Source: Sycon ciliatum
Lineage: Eukaryota; Porifera; Calcarea; Leucosolenida; Sycettidae
DNA length: 64,000 nucleotides
Reading direction: 5' to 3'
NCBI RefSeq assembly: GCF_964019385.1
Contig: NC_088654.1
Span: 14,269,100-14,333,099, forward strand
Under the pieces are notes generated by a model. It had not been told where the DNA came from and made no database searches. It saw nothing but the letters and a program-made list of their open reading frames with translations. The translations under genes and the position numbers were made by a program. The first letter of the stretch is position 1; every line of letters begins with the position of its first letter. Below, piece after piece: positions 40,180 through 51,486 of the stretch.

Positions 40180-41142
40180 TGCCATCTCGAACCGACGCCA
40201 TCTTTCTAAGTTGCCGCTTCTTGACAGCCGTGACTAATTCTCCATCATCTCCACCACCTTTCAGTTATGACGGAACATCAGATCAAACCTTAGGGGCGCG
40301 CGCGAAGAGCATTGCAGTGTTCACACCGACTTCCTCATCAGCATTATTAGTAGGACCAATTTTTCCTAATAATCTGTTTTGGGCATATTGTGTGTCACAA
40401 TGCGTGTCATCGTGTGTGGAAACGTACACTTTATCAGCCTAGCAATTTGACACAAACAGTTTCCACCTTCAGTACGAAATAACGCACCTTCTCAGGAAGT
40501 ACAAACATGGCGTTGCATTTGAATTGCGCGGAAATTCATTTTCTCTGGTACTCGGTCAATTAAAGATGTTCAAGACGGAACCTTTCGCGCGAATTTTCCC
40601 TTAATGGCACGAAATACGAAATTTCACAAGAATACTCAAAACGTTGAAAGCAGTAGTTGAACAAAGCTCGAAATAAACTTCTGCAGAAAGTCTCCTTCAT
40701 CGGGGACAGGTGACGAATCACCCATATTAAATGGTTTGCTCTTCATCAGTGCCCGAGATCAACACGTTGCTTTGTCTGCTAGTGCAAGGTTTCTGCTATG
40801 AGCCGACAAAAAGAAAACAAAACTCAATTGTCGCGAGACCATTCGCCCAAATTTCCCCAGCCCATACGCGAAAATCCTTGGGCAGTTTCGCTATTCAAAA
40901 CATTATCTATTATTGCACGTGCACATGTAAGAAGAGGTTGGTGATATACATGTAAGGCACTAAAATTTTCGCCAATCCGATAAGACGGCAACTTTCACCC
41001 ATTTAAGTAAGTCGGTCTCAACGACAGTTTCATATCGTTCATTCGAGAAGCGTAATATTGTCTTGGTGAAATCTCTTTGATACACAGTTGAACATCAGTT
41101 CAGACTAATTTTTAAAGGGATTTGGTTTTGTTCGTTAGTAAG
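40180..41142 (+). promoter_or_regulatory. 5' flank and 5'-UTR intron of TRIM copy D
   Basis: Nearly identical to 51870-52778 upstream of F. The intron runs 41007-41142 with a TAAGTAAGT donor and a TTAGTAAG acceptor before the ATG. Confidence 0.6.
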
Positions 41143-43102
41143 ATGCGGCCACCATGTGTATCCTGCAAAAATGGAGCAGAGAAAGCAGGAAAACTTCTCA
41201 AGTGTCTCCACAAGATCTGCTTAGACTGTCTTCCGCACAGTATTCAGCACCGATGGAAGGATACGCTGTTCCAAATGTCGACGTACTACGCCATGTCCAC
41301 CACCCGGTCGCAATTACCAGCAGGTGTTGGTTGACGACTCCATGTTCCTCATGTTCCTCACTGTCCCAGATAGTCATGATGGAACCACGAAGGCGAAAGT
41401 TGAAGACGATCATCAGCAAATCGTCGCTGATGAAAGCATGGATTCTCCCAACATCCCACAAGAATCAAAGAGCTCTCACCTAGTCCATTCTGCCGTTGTG
41501 GATGCTCAAGGTTTCCAGATACCTCATCACGGGCGAGTGCATTTCTGCCCTTACCATATGAAGATGAAGTTGCAGTATTACTGCAACCTATGTCGGGAGG
41601 TTTTGTGTGAAACGTGTAAGGAACAAGGTGAGCACGCGTCACATATCGATCAGATCAATGATGGCGCTGAAGCAGCCGGAACGTTAAGACACAGACTCAA
41701 GGAGCGCCTCAGCAACATCGTCCCGGATGACAACGAAAAGGAAGTGAACGAAAGCCTGGATTACGCCGGTGAACTTCTCACAGCATTTGAGTGTGACTCT
41801 ACACGTCATGTGTCTAGTATCAAGACAATGATACATGAGCAGTGCCAGGAGCTACTTTTCAGAGTAAAGAAGCGAAAAGAGGAGCTGATTAGCGAGGGTG
41901 AATTGCGGAAGAAGGAGCTAGTCGAAGTCCTAGACCATATACGGGAGTCGAACAACGCTCTTCATCACATACTTGACGCACCCAGAAATGCTCTAAGAAT
42001 CGAAGACCTCGTTAAAATGCGTCCACATTCGATTCAGCTTCTGACAGACGTGTCTCGTGACATTGTGGCCAGAGGAAGATCGCTACTGCGGAAAATAGCA
42101 TTTACGTGCAGGAAAATGTCAGAAGTAGAAGGACAATTTCGTATTATGGGTAAAGTCGTGGACAACACTGAAATAGATTTGTCGCGTTGTTCCTTTCCTT
42201 TCCCGGTGTACCCTGGATATGCAGGGGAACAATCTTACCTTACTGTTCTAGTGAGAAATGGTCGAGGCCAACCGTTGTCTCATACCGCATTGAAAATCTC
42301 CAGCATTCAAATCTGGGCAACTCGAATTGAAGGCGCTTTTTCTCCGGCAGCTCCAGTGCTAGTGCCGATATCAGGTTATAGCAAAGGGGAAGTGCATGCT
42401 TTAGTCCAGTTTAGCTGCAGTCAAACTACTGCTTTTCTGCTAGAACTGTTGCTGGATATTCCTTGTATTTTACCTGACTTTCAAAGTGGTTCATTGGCCA
42501 GTATTGTAGATAGGTATTTCCCCTTAAAAACCTGGCTGCTCATGTACAAATCAAGGGCGAGCGACTTTGACGTAGATTTGTGTTCCCCAAAAGAATGCGT
42601 AAAACTAGGGGTAAGGATGTGTAAATTTACGAATGCCTTCCTCTACACGGAAATAAGCCAAGTAAAGAATGGAGTTGCAACGGTACGCGCCATTGAATCA
42701 GTTCAAGACCGAGACTTTGGAGTATCAATTATCATCTTAAAATGCATAACCGGAAAGCTAGACATCGGATTTACTTGGGGCTGTGCAGAGAATAGCCAAG
42801 AAATGAAACTTGTTCTGGCATCCGCCGCTAATTCGAACTCCTCGTCTTGTCCTATTTGTGATGTAGTTGCTGGAGACCTCATACATATAACACGCTGTCC
42901 CTACACCCAGGATAAGTATAACATTGACCATTATGCCATTGACTCTGGATTGTTGAAGAACAATCATAACGTACGTATAGATTTAAATACGAAGCCAATA
43001 CTAATGGTGCGAATGTTCCGCTGTGGTACATGCATTCAGGTTTATGAACACAATACAGAACAACGGAATAAATTTATGCGAGAGGCGAAAAGTCCTTTTT
43101 GA
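41143..43102 (+). pseudogene. TRIM-like copy D, frameshift inside the RING
   Basis: The ATG at 41143 opens the family N-terminus and the first six RING ligands (CVSC, CLHKICLDC). CAGCACCGATGG at 41246-41257 replaces CAGCAAGATGG, a one-base gain, so the last C-x-x-C is lost and the frame stops at 41332-41334. The remaining protein is open from 41324 to 43102 with B-box, coiled coil and C-terminus intact. A 9-bp duplication (TTCCTCATG) adds three residues at 41345-41353. A product from a downstream start would be a RING-less B-box protein, so I do not exclude function. Confidence 0.85.
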
Positions 43103-44531
43103 CGCCCTGGCCCAGCGTGTGGAGAAATAACAGGTATCGCTTATAATGAATACCAAGCTCATCGATCCTGCTCTTTTCTTTCTGATCACGTCATACTGAA
43201 CTACTCCTCGTGGCTCAGTTAAGAAGCTGCCTTATGGGCCCTGTGCTATCGTGGCATTAAAGAAACGAGATTTTGGTTTGTCTTGTCTTGGTGAACATTT
43301 TCGTTTTGTTTTTGATTTTTGTCTGATTGTTTTGCAATTCGCTCAAATGGTGCTCCTTGTTTCATGCGAACTGACAATCAACATAAATATTTGAACTGGT
43401 TCATGTCCGATCAAACTAACCAATGACTGTTCTTTGGATAGCTAATGTGAGTATCGATGGTGTTTGCTTGCCATTCATGTGTCCATCGAAAAAACCGTGT
43501 TGAGATTCACACCCAGCCAGTGGTATTGCTGACCAGCACACAGAGAGGATATGCAGGTTATGATAGCACATTTACAAAACAACACCTCATGCAATTTGTG
43601 TGTTGCCTCGCACCTTTAACACACCAGGATACATGGAAGATTTTGCAAGGGACGAGCTAGGATATATTTAACCACCATCACCACTTCCATCTCAAACGCG
43701 TTACTATAAGACATAATGACCTCTCGAGTTGTTGGTCTCCATTGCAAGTTTGAAGCTTAGAGTTGGCTTCATGATGGGAGCAAAATTCTTTTCTCATATT
43801 TTCTCCAGAGTGGGAGCTGTAAACCATGGGAGGAATCATAGGAGTGCCTGGCCAGCACTAGGCCCAGCACCCAACCAACATGTACCGGTCCTTCAACGCG
43901 GGTGCATCCTTGGCCCGCGCAGGCTGTGAGTGCGTGCCTGACTGGCAGACAAATGTTCACCCCCCCCCCCCCCCCCCTATCCCACTCAAGGGCTGCGGCC
44001 GCGCCGGCTACCCACGGCTTTCGTGACAGGACTTCTCAGGCTGCACCAGCGAGAGTTGTTATCCATGGTAGAGATCATTGGGACGACGATTATCTTGGTA
44101 TTTTGTTGGCAAGTGGTGTTCGTGCCTCCATGCAAGCTGTCACTGCTTCGATACTGTGAAATATTTCATCATCACAAGCACAAATACAAGGCTAGTCCCT
44201 GAGCGCAGATCTCTAATTCAAATACATGTACAAAGGAGAAAGACAAAGGAACTACAAGTTACGCTATACTGTCCACAAACACCACCAGTTACTAAACAAT
44301 CAGCTCATGCGATAACATTGCACGACACTGACCGACGGTACTGACGTTCTACAACTAACTCGCTAACAGCTCTAGCACATATTGGATGCGCACTCTTTAG
44401 ATAGCACGTGACTGCCTATATGATAATATAATTATGTTTAATACTGCACTCTGGTACAACTGGCTTCAATTAACTGTGCAGAGACATGCTTCACTAGAAC
44501 GTCAGACGTTTAGATATCACGTGACTGCCTA
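43103..44531 (+). other. 3' flank of copy D
   Basis: It includes the conserved ATTAAA (43256-43261), the shared flank, a poly-C tract at about 43961-43978, half of the MITE seen at 25976, and two partial copies of the CTCTGGTACAACTGG segment. No gene is present. Confidence 0.65.
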
Positions 44532-44691
44532 TCTCTTAATTTGCTAAATCCTATATATAGGATTTTGGTCATATTTTTCAACCCAAAATGGGTGTGGCAT
44601 GAGAATAGCAAACAGTCTGTGACCAATTCTTCCTTGTTAGGTCTTAGTAGATATCGAGAGTTGAATAAGATAATTTTTTTCAAACACTAAC

Positions 44692-46659
44692 TGTTGTGAA
44701 CCCTCTGGTTCTCTAAAGTATCAGGAACGAACGACCCCACACGGCACGAGGACAACTATTATTCTCAACAGTATATTTCACTTCCATCGACTAATACCAA
44801 TGAACAATGAATGTATGAACAACGGAATGAACTGAATAACTAACACTAAAACCACCAGGTAGTTATAGCGTGAAAATGACAGCGTATATGAGAAAAGCAT
44901 ACACATACAACATACAACTACAGCGCACTCAGCAAACTGCACATAGCGCATGTAGCGTATACTACGTCGTAATCATCAGCAGTACGGCGGAGTCGGGATA
45001 CAACTGGATTGACACGAACACAATGTCACAAGCGAGAAGGCCTTTCACTCTCGAGAACTTGTGGTTTCACAACATTCTCCCCACCAAAGGGCTTCTCACC
45101 GCCGTACAACAACTCACAAGTCAAAAACGATCGGGGCTTTGACTACACGCCCAGAACGAGTCATCCGCTGCTGTGGGGGTGGCCAAGGTGGAATATTACC
45201 AGTGCTCACCATTTCTGCCAACTGAGCAATGGTCTGCAGACTCGCGCACTTCAGATCAAGCTCTAACGTTGGCTTCACGAGAGCACATACCGGAATGACT
45301 GCGGATCTACCCAGGATCGTAATGGCGAACTTGTCCATCCGCTGTTGGGTTGATTCCGCACCGGACGGCTTCACTTCAACATTAACACCAACGTGCTCTG
45401 CATCGATTGTGGACACCAATGCTGCAGTCACAGATGACGCCTTGGCACCCGACAGCAACACGCGAAGCCTGCCGCTGTGGGATGCCACACACGACACAGT
45501 CACTGGGTCACTGCCTCGTGGGGCGGACGCTGGACCAGATGACACACATCCGATTTCCGTGTTCCACACAGTCTCGCCGCTTACTTCTTCCGTGCTAACC
45601 AGTATCGCCCTTCTCGTTTCCTTATCTTCTACGCCTTGCGCTTCTTCGTCTTGCGCCTCTAACTCTTGCGCCTCTAACTGTTGCGCCTCTAACCCTTGCG
45701 CCTCTACGTCTTGCGCCTCTACGTCTTGCGCCTCTACGTCTTGCGCTTCTACGTCTTGCGCTTCTACGTCTTGCGCTTCTACGTCTTGCGCTTCTACGTC
45801 TTTCGCTTCTACGTCTTGCGCTTCTACGTCGTTCGGCCGAGACTCCAGCTGCTTCTGAGCGTCTCCGACCGATGTCGCCATGCACTGCACCGACCCAGTG
45901 GGCCTTGGAACTGATCCTCCCACTGGCTTCGAATACTCCTCTGACCGCTGCTTGTCTGTAAGCAAAGTCTTCCACGCCTTGTCCGGCGTCCTTTCACGTG
46001 AGGCAAGCAAATCTCGCTTTGCTCCCTCATATTTACTGCTGGCGATGCGCTCGTTAATCTTCTTGAGCTTTTCGTTTAACTCTGTGCGGAGCGCACACTC
46101 TTGCCGTCTAGCACTGCGCTCTTCAAACTCCTCGCTCTGTCGGAGCCTCTTCTCCACGTATTCTCTCAACCTATCGCCTTCAAATCCATACCGAATTCCG
46201 TTAGCGATAAAGCTGGCTTCAATGATCCACAGTTCCTGTGCCATGCTTGCTTCGTATCCTGGCGTGGTCGCCAAATGTTGTGAACCCTCTGGTTCTCTAA
46301 AGTATCAGGAACGAACGACCCCACACGGCACGAGGACAACTATTATTCTCAACAGTATATTTCACTTCCATCGACTAACAACAATGAAATGAATGAATGA
46401 GCAACTGAAACAATGAATAACTAACACTAAAACCACCAGGTAGTTATAGCGTGAAAATGACAGCGTATTATTATGAGAAAAGCATACACATACAACATAC
46501 AACTACAGCGCACACAGCAAACCGCACATAGCGCATGTAGCGTATACTACGTCGTAATCATCAGCAGTACGGCGGAGTCGGGATACAACTGGATTGACAC
46601 GAACACAATGTCACAAGCGAGAAGGCCTTTCACTCTCGAGAACTTGTGGTTTCACAACA
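44692..46659 (-). mobile_element. Non-autonomous Ty3/Gypsy-like LTR retrotransposon
   Basis: LTRs 44692-45074 (383 bp) and 46276-46659 (384 bp) run TGTTGTGAA...TTCACAACA. The target duplication is CTAAC (44687-44691, 46660-46664). On the minus strand a primer-binding-like TGGCGACCACGCCAGGA follows the 5' LTR (46273-46257), and a purine-rich GGTGGGGAGAA precedes the 3' LTR. The LTRs differ at several places (for example TATATGAG against TATTATTATGAG), so the insertion is not recent. The only gene is a 376-aa Gag-like ORF. Confidence 0.92.
45114..46244 (-). CDS. Gag-like protein with VEAQD repeats and a Pol-type tail
   Basis: ATG at 46244 follows the primer-binding site. The N-terminus (MAQELWIIEASFIANGIRYG, then GDRLREYVEKRLRQSEEFEE) is a charged helix similar to the start of Gypsy Gag proteins. 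The centre is about ten copies of the pentapeptide D-V-E-A-Q, probably a coiled or disordered acidic spacer. The end TRSGRVVKAPIVFDL resembles the extreme C-terminus of Gypsy integrases. Protease, reverse transcriptase, RNase H and integrase are absent. The layout suggests an internal deletion that fused the Gag start with the Pol end while keeping the frame open. Mobility would need enzymes supplied elsewhere. Confidence 0.75.
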   Translation of the reverse strand: MAQELWIIEASFIANGIRYGFEGDRLREYVEKRLRQSEEFEERSARRQECALRTELNEKLKKINERIASSKYEGAKRDLLASRERTPDKAWKTLLTDKQRSEEYSKPVGGSVPRPTGSVQCMATSVGDAQKQLESRPNDVEAQDVEAKDVEAQDVEAQDVEAQDVEAQDVEAQDVEAQDVEAQGLEAQQLEAQELEAQDEEAQGVEDKETRRAILVSTEEVSGETVWNTEIGCVSSGPASAPRGSDPVTVSCVASHSGRLRVLLSGAKASSVTAALVSTIDAEHVGVNVEVKPSGAESTQQRMDKFAITILGRSAVIPVCALVKPTLELDLKCASLQTIAQLAEMVSTGNIPPWPPPQQRMTRSGRVVKAPIVFDL

Positions 46660-47010
46660 CTAACATCTCAGGCTCATCTCCTTGCCCAATATTACTAAGG
46701 CCTGTGCCCTATTTTTCGAATCCTATAATTGTAAAGGATTTCAGATTTTATTGGACCTTGTTTTATCCTTAAAACTGGTAGTTTCATGACGGCATGTGCG
46801 ATATGTCGTCATGAAACCACCCCGTGCCACACCTGCAATGTTCTTCTGCACATTCACTGCTTCAGTCCTTTCCATGACAGCAGCTGAACAATTATGCTCA
46901 AATTTCCAATTAGTGCTGAAAATGAGTATTCATCAGAAATATTATCGCCCTATGAATCTAAAATGTAAACATTCATGCCTCAAATATTTACAACTTCCAT
47001 GAAAACCAGT

Positions 47011-47051
47011 ATGCCGTTATTATTGGTCGTGACGACCAATAACAACGGCAT
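47011..47051. repeat. Near-perfect 20-bp hairpin with 1-nt loop
   Basis: The arm ATGCCGTTATTATTGGTCGT pairs with its complement across a single G, with one mismatch. It lies 58 bp inside the right end of the TA element. Confidence 0.9.
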
Positions 47052-47228
47052 AAAAGGCACACATTTTCAAATCCTATATATAGGATTTTTGGCCAGCAAA
47101 TTAAGAGATATACCTATATGTTACTGCACTCTGGTACAACTGGCCACAATTAACTGTGCTGAGACCTACTTCACTAGGATCGTCAGACACGCGCTGCTGC
47201 AGAGTGCTCATTTCGACATGATACAGTC

Positions 47229-48425
47229 GAAATTCAAGAATGTAATCGGGAGTGGAACAGTGCAACGGGCGCTGTTCAGCACATACTCGAGGGACACAAA
47301 TATGCTCTAACAAATGAAGACCTCGTTAAGCTGCATCCGCATTCCATTCAACTTCTTTCACATGGCATTGTGGCCAAAAGACGTTCACTAACGAGAAGAA
47401 TTACATTAAAGTGCAAGAACCTTTCCGAACTAGAAAGACACCTTGATGTCATGGGTAAAGTCGTGGATAACACTGACATTGATTTGTCAAGCTGTTGCTT
47501 TCTTTACCCGTCGTTCATTGCGGTTTCAGGAGAACGATTTGTACTTACAGCTCGAGTGAGAAATGGACAAGGCCAACCTTTGTCTGAAGCCGCATTGAAA
47601 GTCTCCAGCATTCAGATCTGGGTAACTCGAATCGGAGGTGGTTTTTCGCCGTCAGCGCCAGTGCAAGTGCTGATATCAGCGTGTGGAAAAGGTGAAGTGC
47701 ATGCAGAAGTCCAGCTTAACTGTAGTCAACCGACTGCCTTTCTCCTAGAACTGATGCTGGATACTCCTTGTATCTTACCAGCATTTAAAAATGGTTCAAT
47801 GGTCAGAGATGTAGAGATGTGTAACCCTCTAACAGCGTCGGTGCATGTGTTCAGATCCTGGGCCAGCGTCTTTCACCCAATGTGCTGTTCTCCCAGAGAG
47901 TCCATACGAACATACCCACTCCTAACTTTTCTTTCACAGGCTTCCACGTTCTTCCAAGTACGCCAAGTCCGGGATGGAGTTGCTACGGCACGAGGCTCTA
48001 AACCGATTCAAAATCGAGACTTTGCAGTAGCAATCATCATTAAAAATTGCCCATGCAACAAGCTAGATATCGGATTTACATGGGACTGTGCAGAGACTAG
48101 CCAAGAAATGAAACTTGTACTCGCGTCCTCAGCTAATTCGCACTCCTCGTCTACTCCTATTCGCAATTTAGTGACTGGAGACCTCATACACGTAACACGC
48201 TGTGCCTACATGCAGTGTAAGTATAACATTGACCACTATGATCTTCGCTCTGGATTGTTGAAGATCAACCATAGCGTACGTATAGATTCCAGCACGAAGC
48301 CAATATTGATGGTGCGAATGTTCCACTGCGATACAGGAGTTGATGTTTTTGAATTTGATAAACAACAAATAAATAAATCAATGCAAGAGATAAAAGCCTT
48401 TTTGACTCCAAGCCCCAGTGAATAG
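47229..48425 (+). pseudogene. TRIM-like copy E, 5'-truncated, closest to copy C
   Basis: The homology to C begins in the coiled coil at 47229 (QECNREWNSATGAVQHILEG) immediately after the repeated CTCTGGTACAACTGG flank. The frame is open to 48425 but has no proper ATG. Compared with C it has a 9-bp in-frame deletion near 47361 and a changed end that reads through to KAFLTPSPSE. RING and B-box are missing. It most likely arose by an unequal exchange that joined a D-type flank to the second half of a C-type gene. Confidence 0.9.
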
Positions 48426-48771
48426 ACAATAACATATATGGCCTGTTGTGGTTTGTTTTATTTGCTAACAATCGTGATTTTTCTTCATGACCACGTCTTA
48501 GTTAATTTCCTCCTTCAACGACTTTAAGGTTTTCTTGTTGCCTTGTGATAATGAAAATTTGAGTTTTGTCATAGATAATATTGTTTCCTTTGTTAAGTAT
48601 AGATTATTGTAGCAGGTGAATATCAAAGGTGCGAATGTTTGAATGCGATACACGCAGAAATGTTCTGGAACAAAACCAAATATCGAATGTTATGGTTTTT
48701 CATTGCAAAACATCGTGCTTTTCTTTCTGATTAGTCATAAATATTGTTCCTCGTTCAACAGGTCATTATAG
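48426..48771 (+). other. 3' flank of copy E
   Basis: Matches the C flank (38288-38635). The pogo-like element of C is absent here (empty TA at 48437). The flank resumes at 51490 after 2.7 kb of inserted repeats. Confidence 0.7.
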
Positions 48772-49278
48772 AATTTGGAAAAGCGATCCTGTCAGCTTTT
48801 CTATTATTGTGTTCACATGGCAGAAAAAACGACATCGCTATGCTACGTAAGTTTCTACGTAAGGTGCTCGGTATTTCACTTAGGCTACGTAAGTCTCTAC
48901 GTAACGTGCTCGGTATTAGATCTACCAACGCGTGGTAGCCGTGTGCTGTGCACGTGCACGGCAGACATTGTGTTCAGTGCACATGCATGCAGTCCGCGGA
49001 TCCGTGTTCGGATGTGCATGCGCGAGGAACTTCCTTCTTTGGAACTGCTTCTTGCATGAGCTGTTTCGGATATTTCGTCTCATGGCCTGGCTTATTTCGT
49101 TTCGGCGCTGCTGAGACCTCCTTTCGCGGAATATTACTCAATGACAGGTGAGTTGACCAGTTGCCTTTGATTCATTTGCTTGTGTTGACTCTTTCATTCA
49201 GGAAAAGTGTGCTGATTTTGGGGCGGAATGCAATAAATAATGGAAAAGTTGACAGGATCTCTTTTCTAAATTTTGCTT
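48772..49278. mobile_element. Inverted-repeat element, short version
   Basis: ATTTGGAAAAGCGATCCTGT at the left pairs with the complement of GACAGGATCTCTTTTCTAAA at the right (arms about 38 bp). Inside is a 45-bp tandem repeat with TACGTAAGT and GGTGCTCGGTATT (48843-48925). A longer relative is at 56551-57777 and a left-end fragment at 32754. Family unknown. Confidence 0.6.
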
Positions 49279-49537
49279 TTCTGCTGCCGAGCTGCGAGGC
49301 CTCCTTTTACGGAATACTCGATGACAGGTGATCTCTAAGTTTACCGGTTTCCTTCGATTCATTTGCTTATGTTCACCTTTCATTTACGGAAACGTGTGCT
49401 GATTTTATTCGGATTTAGATCCATTTTTATCTCTTTGCCCTTGTCTACAGTGTGCGAAGAACGCGAGTTCAACTTCTTGACGGTAAGGCTTATGTTGGAT
49501 GTGTTGTCGAAATACTCATATTCATTGTACATTGGTA

Positions 49538-49821
49538 CCAAGAGTACATAACCCCCCAGAGTGTGCAACGCCTGATCCAGTTCTGCATAGGGTCTTGGTC
49601 GAGCGGAATCGGATCTTTGCGTCATAATACCGTACACATCTGAGGGGAACCCGGGGAGTCGCGGGTACTCTTGAATCAAAAAACAATGGTGCCCTGCCTC
49701 GAGACCGGCCTTGCGCTGGTGTGAAGTGTACGCATGACATCAGAAGATCCGATTCCGCTCGACCAAGACCCTACACAGAGCTGGATCGGCGTTGCACACT
49801 CTGGGGGGTTATGTACTCTTG
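49538..49821. mobile_element. hAT-like MITE, 284 bp
   Basis: Ends CAAGAGTACATAACCCCCCA and its complement, with arms of about 80 bp. TTGGTAC occurs at 49531-49537 and 49822-49828, a 7-bp duplication (hAT elements make 8). The related sequence near 58040 has the empty site. Confidence 0.8.
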
Positions 49822-49828
49822 TTGGTAC

Positions 49829-51078
49829 GTTACAAGTAAGGCACTGGTCAGTGGCATACTATCGTTGGCAGTTCCCAATCTGGAGGGAAAGGTTCAAGTA
49901 CCAATTGACCGAGTTTGAAAAATAAATTCGCATATCAGGGGAAATCTCTATTGTGGAGAGGTTCAGTAACTTGTTTGTTTCATACGAAACAAGCCAATGG
50001 GTGCAGTCCCGTCTCGTGAAAATCTCGTTTGCGCGGGCCAAGTGCACGTACGCCATGACCCTATCTCACGAAATTTCCTACGACAGTTCATTTCGCGTTC
50101 CCTGCAAGTTTCGCGTCCAAAGATGCGAAGTTTCGCACTTCATGATGTAGAGCGAAAGTTTGTACGCATTTTCGTTTTGCAGAATCTCTCTAGTGACTCA
50201 ATTGTTTCATACGAGACGAGTCAATGAGTCTGTGTGGCTTAGAATCTTTCGCTGTAGAAGAAATCTATTCGTATGTCTATTGGAGAAATAATTGTATTCA
50301 CTGGTTATAAAATAGGTTAAGACAAACTCACAGAATAAATACCATCGGTCCCTTGGTGTTCGTCCTAAAGAGGTTCGACTGGATATCATTCATACTCACC
50401 AAAAGATATGTAAGATTTTATCATTGTGGAGTGCCTTGTTTATCTCTCAGTACCTCCAACCATAGCCTTGCCCCTTTTCTCCTCAGGATCAGTGTAGTTG
50501 TTGGAACGAGGTTTTGGACTCAGCAATGTATTCGTTTACATTTTAATACATGTTTATTGTTCCTCCTTTGCTGTGTTGTTTTAGACAATCGTGGACTAAC
50601 AGTTTGAAGTCATTGAACTACTTCCAAAAGTTGTATCGACATCAACAGGATTACGATTTCAGTTTCAATATGATGCTGGATGACCTTATCACGATAACCC
50701 ATGACTATAAACCATTATAAACACAGAATCAACAAAAACATCTGCGACACGCACCTGGCGCATGGCTACATTTCTCAAATAAATCTGATTGAGGGTGGAG
50801 AAATCTGAAATATCTGAAAGGCAAGACAATTTTATGACAGAGTCATGAAATTCTGCAACAGCAACATGCACAGAATGACCTCCGTATAAAAAAAGTATCA
50901 CCACCACTGCTCACATGTTTCCCCGCAGAAGAACATGCATTATGCTAGTGCCATTTTCTGCAAGAAAAGGCTTGCACATCAATGCGTATAATATGGTATT
51001 GATATGATGTGAAGGCCATCAATTACATATTGATATAGGGAATTCCATTGATTGGTGACAGAAAAAAACAAAAGAAAT
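49829..51078. other. Repeat-derived region, no gene recognised
   Basis: Homologous to parts of 58080-58960 and 59277-59757. Short frames only. Confidence 0.6.
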
Positions 51079-51486
51079 TATAGCAATAAAAACTGCTTTA
51101 TGGCAGTTTTCTAAAAAAGGTTATTGTGTTCTAGTCCATGGACCCCATCTAAAAAGTAAGAAATTAACGAAATGTGATAGCTGAAAATTATAATTTCACA
51201 CAAAACCTCACAATAATCACAACACTTGAAATGCTGCTTTCAACACTAAACTTGTACTGCACCAACAATTGGCAACATGCATGCATAGGAAAGAGGATCA
51301 CGAGGGGAAAAGGTCTTCTGCATGTAGCTTTTCATTCTGTGTGTGATTATTGTGAGGTTTTGTGTGAAATCATAACTTTCAGCTATCATATTTCGTTAAT
51401 TTCTTACTTTTTAGACGGGGTCCATGGACTAGAACACAATAACCTTTTTTAGAAAACTGCCATAAAGCAGTTTTTATTGCTATAAT
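51079..51486. mobile_element. MITE with 145-bp inverted repeats, first copy
   Basis: The ends are ATTATAGCAATAAAAACTGC and complement, with GTCCATGGAC and AAATTAACGAAAT-type segments inside both arms. The central 110 bp is unpaired. Within the ends AAAACTGC and GCAGTTTT form a second small hairpin. Target is probably TA. A second copy is at 59774-60236. Confidence 0.8.

Larger units (their letters stand above)
44532..47108. mobile_element. TA-target inverted-repeat element containing an LTR element
   Basis: TA flanks (44530-44531 and 47109-47110) border TCTCTTAATTTGCT at the left and its complement at the right. Just inside both ends is the 20-bp palindrome AAATCCTATATATAGGATTT. Without the LTR insertion it is about 0.6 kb with no transposase, so a MITE, probably of the Tc1/mariner type. 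It interrupts the flank between copies D and E. Two internal hairpins are visible (46781-46817 and 47011-47051). Confidence 0.8.
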
